Shown here: positions 62,880 through 64,000 of the stretch, one piece after another
Numbering within the stretch: position 1 is the first letter of the stretch
How the letters are laid out: the number at the start of each line of letters is the position of its first letter
Assembly (NCBI GenBank): GCA_020634515.1
Contig: JACKBL010000004.1
Location: 372,001-436,000, forward strand
Source of the DNA: Ardenticatenales bacterium
Lineage (GTDB): Bacteria > Chloroflexota > Anaerolineae > Promineifilales > Promineifilaceae
Reading direction: 5' to 3'
DNA: 64,000 nucleotides
Translations under genes and position numbers: made by a program
Notes under the pieces: model-generated
What the model saw: the letters and a program-made list of their open reading frames with translations, nothing else
Database searches by the model: none
What the model was told of the DNA's origin: nothing

Positions 62880-63617
62880 TTACCTTTGCCTGAATGACAA
62901 TCCGAAGTAGGTGCTGTAACCAACCACGGCCACGGCCTGCATGATCACGTAGGTTATGAATACCCAATGCCCTTTGTCAATGCTGGGGTCGCTGACCAGG
63001 GCCGCGAACAGCAGCCCGGACAGGGATGCCAGCGAAAAGGCAAAGACGATCCAACGAAAGTCCCAGAACCCGGCCTCAGGTAAGACGCGATTGTGCCAGG
63101 TGGAGTAATAGACCCAGAGAAAGTGACTGAGAATGATCAACCAGATGAGCCAGGAAAGGACGATGATGCCGGCATCTCCAATCTCCGCCTGAAACTTGCC
63201 CCAGTCAGACGCAGGCCCGGAACCACCCCACAACCCCTTGATGGTGTTGTACCCCAGGTCAATACACACCCCCAGGTAAAGGAACGTGAGGATAAAGCGC
63301 CCGGACCGGCTGCGAACAGGCGCCCATATAAACAGGGCCGTAAAGACCAGGATGAGCACCAGGTCAACGAACTGCGGCGTAGCCACGAAGCCATTGCCGC
63401 CTGTAAAAGCGACGCCATTACGAAAACCGACGGCGCTCACGTGGGCGTAAGGGGCCAGTTTGGGGAAACTGCCGGTCGCAAAAAGCGCCGCTACCGCGTG
63501 CGAGCCTTCATGGATCAAAGTTTGCCAGAAGTATAATGCCGGCAATCCCAAAGCGATCCACCCTAGCGTCCAGCCGCTGGGCATCCAGAAATGACCTAAT
63601 CTTTGACCGTAGTTCAC
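62880..63617 (-). CDS. M50-like membrane metalloprotease-type protein
   Basis: 245 residues if GTG 63617 is used; AGGAGG lies 5 bases upstream of it. Starts at 63644 (ATG) and 63656 (TTG) are in frame but lack a ribosome site. The second hydrophobic region carries FWQTLIHEGSHAVAALFATGS: HEGSH in a membrane-associated helix is the arrangement of site-2-type (M50) proteases. About five further transmembrane segments follow (FVDLVLILVFTALFIWA, FILTFLYLGVCIDLGY, GIIVLSWLIWLIILSHFLWV, WIVFAFSLASLSGLLFAAL, GHWVFITYVIMQAVAVVGY). The third metal ligand of M50 enzymes (LDG/NxxPxxxxDG) was not found, so it may be a degenerate or distinct branch. Confidence 0.62.
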   Translation of the reverse strand: MNYGQRLGHFWMPSGWTLGWIALGLPALYFWQTLIHEGSHAVAALFATGSFPKLAPYAHVSAVGFRNGVAFTGGNGFVATPQFVDLVLILVFTALFIWAPVRSRSGRFILTFLYLGVCIDLGYNTIKGLWGGSGPASDWGKFQAEIGDAGIIVLSWLIWLIILSHFLWVYYSTWHNRVLPEAGFWDFRWIVFAFSLASLSGLLFAALVSDPSIDKGHWVFITYVIMQAVAVVGYSTYFGLSFRQR

Positions 63618-63701
63618 CAGTACCTCCTGTCCGTCCCAGACCATGAAACCGTTCAATCAGAACAAATGTTGATCCCGCCAGGTCCGGCCTTCTGCCCGCT
63701 T

Positions 63702-64000
63702 TCATTCAGCAAAGAGCAGTTTGTAAGTCACGTAGGCCGGCTTTTCCATCTCGATAATGCGTTCCAACAGCGAGCGGTACGGTTTGACGCTCGCCGGGGC
63801 CGTGATCTGTAAATGATAAGGCGCAACGCGCCCATCCTCCACCACGGTCTCATTAACGTCAAACCCCGTTACGCCTGTGGCTGTTTCCAGGAAACGCAGC
63901 AATCCCCGGCGCGTGCCCCGCCATTGCGACAGGTACGCCGCCGCGGCCACCAATTCGCGCAAGCGACCGGTTCCGGTTGAGAGCGCATCAATCGGAGACG
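63702..64000 (-). CDS. Phage tail protein I-like baseplate protein of the eCIS, N-terminally partial at window end
   Basis: The minus-strand frame enters from beyond the window and ends at 63702 (~99 residues visible). LRELVAAAAYLSQWRGTRRG followed by LLRFLETATGVTGFDV, and the end LLERIIEMEKPAYVTYKLLF, match the C-terminal part of the phage tail protein (P2 gpI/Tail_P2_I-like) encoded in eCIS baseplate operons. It shows that eCIS structural genes continue past the right edge on the minus strand. Confidence 0.75.
   Translation of the reverse strand, partial: SPIDALSTGTGRLRELVAAAAYLSQWRGTRRGLLRFLETATGVTGFDVNETVVEDGRVAPYHLQITAPASVKPYRSLLERIIEMEKPAYVTYKLLFAE

Larger units (their letters stand above)
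2453..63544. repeat. Dispersed palindrome TGCCGGCA, at least 74 copies
   Basis: Starts read by eye: 2453, 3147, 4088, 4695, 4858, 6019, 6512, 8549, 9613, 9950, 10378, 11554, 11650, 12629, 13529, 15203, 16375, 16594, 18234, 19472, 19885, 20298, 22343, 22428, 24891, 25393, 25768, 28416, 28575, 28584, 28758, 28854, 29328, 29443, 30171, 30840, 31375, 32151, 35007, 36174, 36412, 37902, 38107, 39123, 39293, 40020, 40265, 40447, 42356, 43701, 45597, 45632, 47051, 47267, 47440, 48932, 49248, 50548, 51109, 51296, 51400, 53009, 53279, 53351, 53847, 54190, 54261, 55486, 56349, 57583, 59112, 59970, 63168, 63537. Chance expectation at this GC content is about two. Many copies extend to ATGCCGGCAT. Most lie inside genes, in all three frames (encoding MPA, CRH or NAGI-type strings). 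Confidence 0.9.

Noticed and set aside
1..64000. tRNA, rRNA or riboswitch genes
   Set aside because: I found no cloverleaf with a T-loop consensus, no rRNA signature strings and no known riboswitch core by reading; a covariance-model scan would be decisive.

Overview
The window is a stretch of high-GC bacterial chromosome with no rRNA or tRNA gene that I could see. Gene style and content (contractile-injection-system genes, a UPF0182 membrane protein, FAAL-polyketide synthase, many glycosyltransferases, GTG/TTG starts, numerous short dispersed palindromes) fit a large-genome filamentous Chloroflexota bacterium such as an Anaerolineae/Ardenticatenia-type lineage. This is an inference from style; no marker gene in the window proves it.

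Layout. (1) 1-16.6 kb, plus strand: accessory part of an extracellular contractile injection system (eCIS). It holds a collagen-like protein (5' partial), an eCIS-associated structural protein with a 17-fold PTGIx repeat, a GT2 glycosyltransferase, a tape-measure/assembly-like protein, an AAA+ ATPase, and two giant cargo proteins. The cargo proteins share one scaffold but carry different C-terminal toxin tips: a PD-(D/E)XK-like nuclease and an HExxH metallopeptidase, the latter followed by a probable immunity gene. (2) 16.8-21.4 kb: small metabolic genes, among them VOC, a MNT nucleotidyltransferase next to a damaged gene, an FAD oxidoreductase plus Rieske oxygenase pair, and an HslV-like Ntn hydrolase. 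(3) 21.4-32.8 kb, minus strand: Sfp-type PPTase, a 3115-residue FAAL-ACP-KS-AT-KR-ACP-sulfotransferase-TE megasynthase with an extra decayed carrier-TE pair, and an esterase. (4) 32.8-34.2 kb: repeat-only region. (5) 34.2-45.3 kb: UPF0182, APH-like kinase, DUF4832-type lipoprotein and a set of glycosyltransferases, including a GT4-GNAT fusion. (6) 46.1-56.2 kb: one tightly packed plus-strand operon with a 2-deoxy-scyllo-inosose synthase-type cyclase, GHMP kinase, nucleotidyltransferase, compact leucyl-tRNA-synthetase-like protein lacking the editing domain, ABC exporter, unknown protein, DegT-type aminotransferase and Gfo/Idh/MocA dehydrogenase. I read this as an undescribed aminocyclitol-type biosynthetic locus. 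(7) 56.3-64 kb: YkgJ, YdcF, membrane and PASTA-domain proteins, two membrane proteins with HExxH motifs, and the C-terminal part of a phage-tail protein I-like baseplate protein. The eCIS theme therefore returns at the right edge.

Two signals run across the whole window. The palindrome TGCCGGCA (often ATGCCGGCAT) occurs at least 74 times by my reading. At many copies, whatever the gene direction, base composition switches from G-rich on the left to C-rich on the right. Several families of short palindromic elements, including a 95-bp MITE-like element, fill the intergenic gaps.

Functional reading: the eCIS region makes and arms an injection machine; the PKS and cyclitol operons are two independent specialised-metabolite loci; the 37-45 kb block is surface-polysaccharide machinery that could also glycosylate their products.
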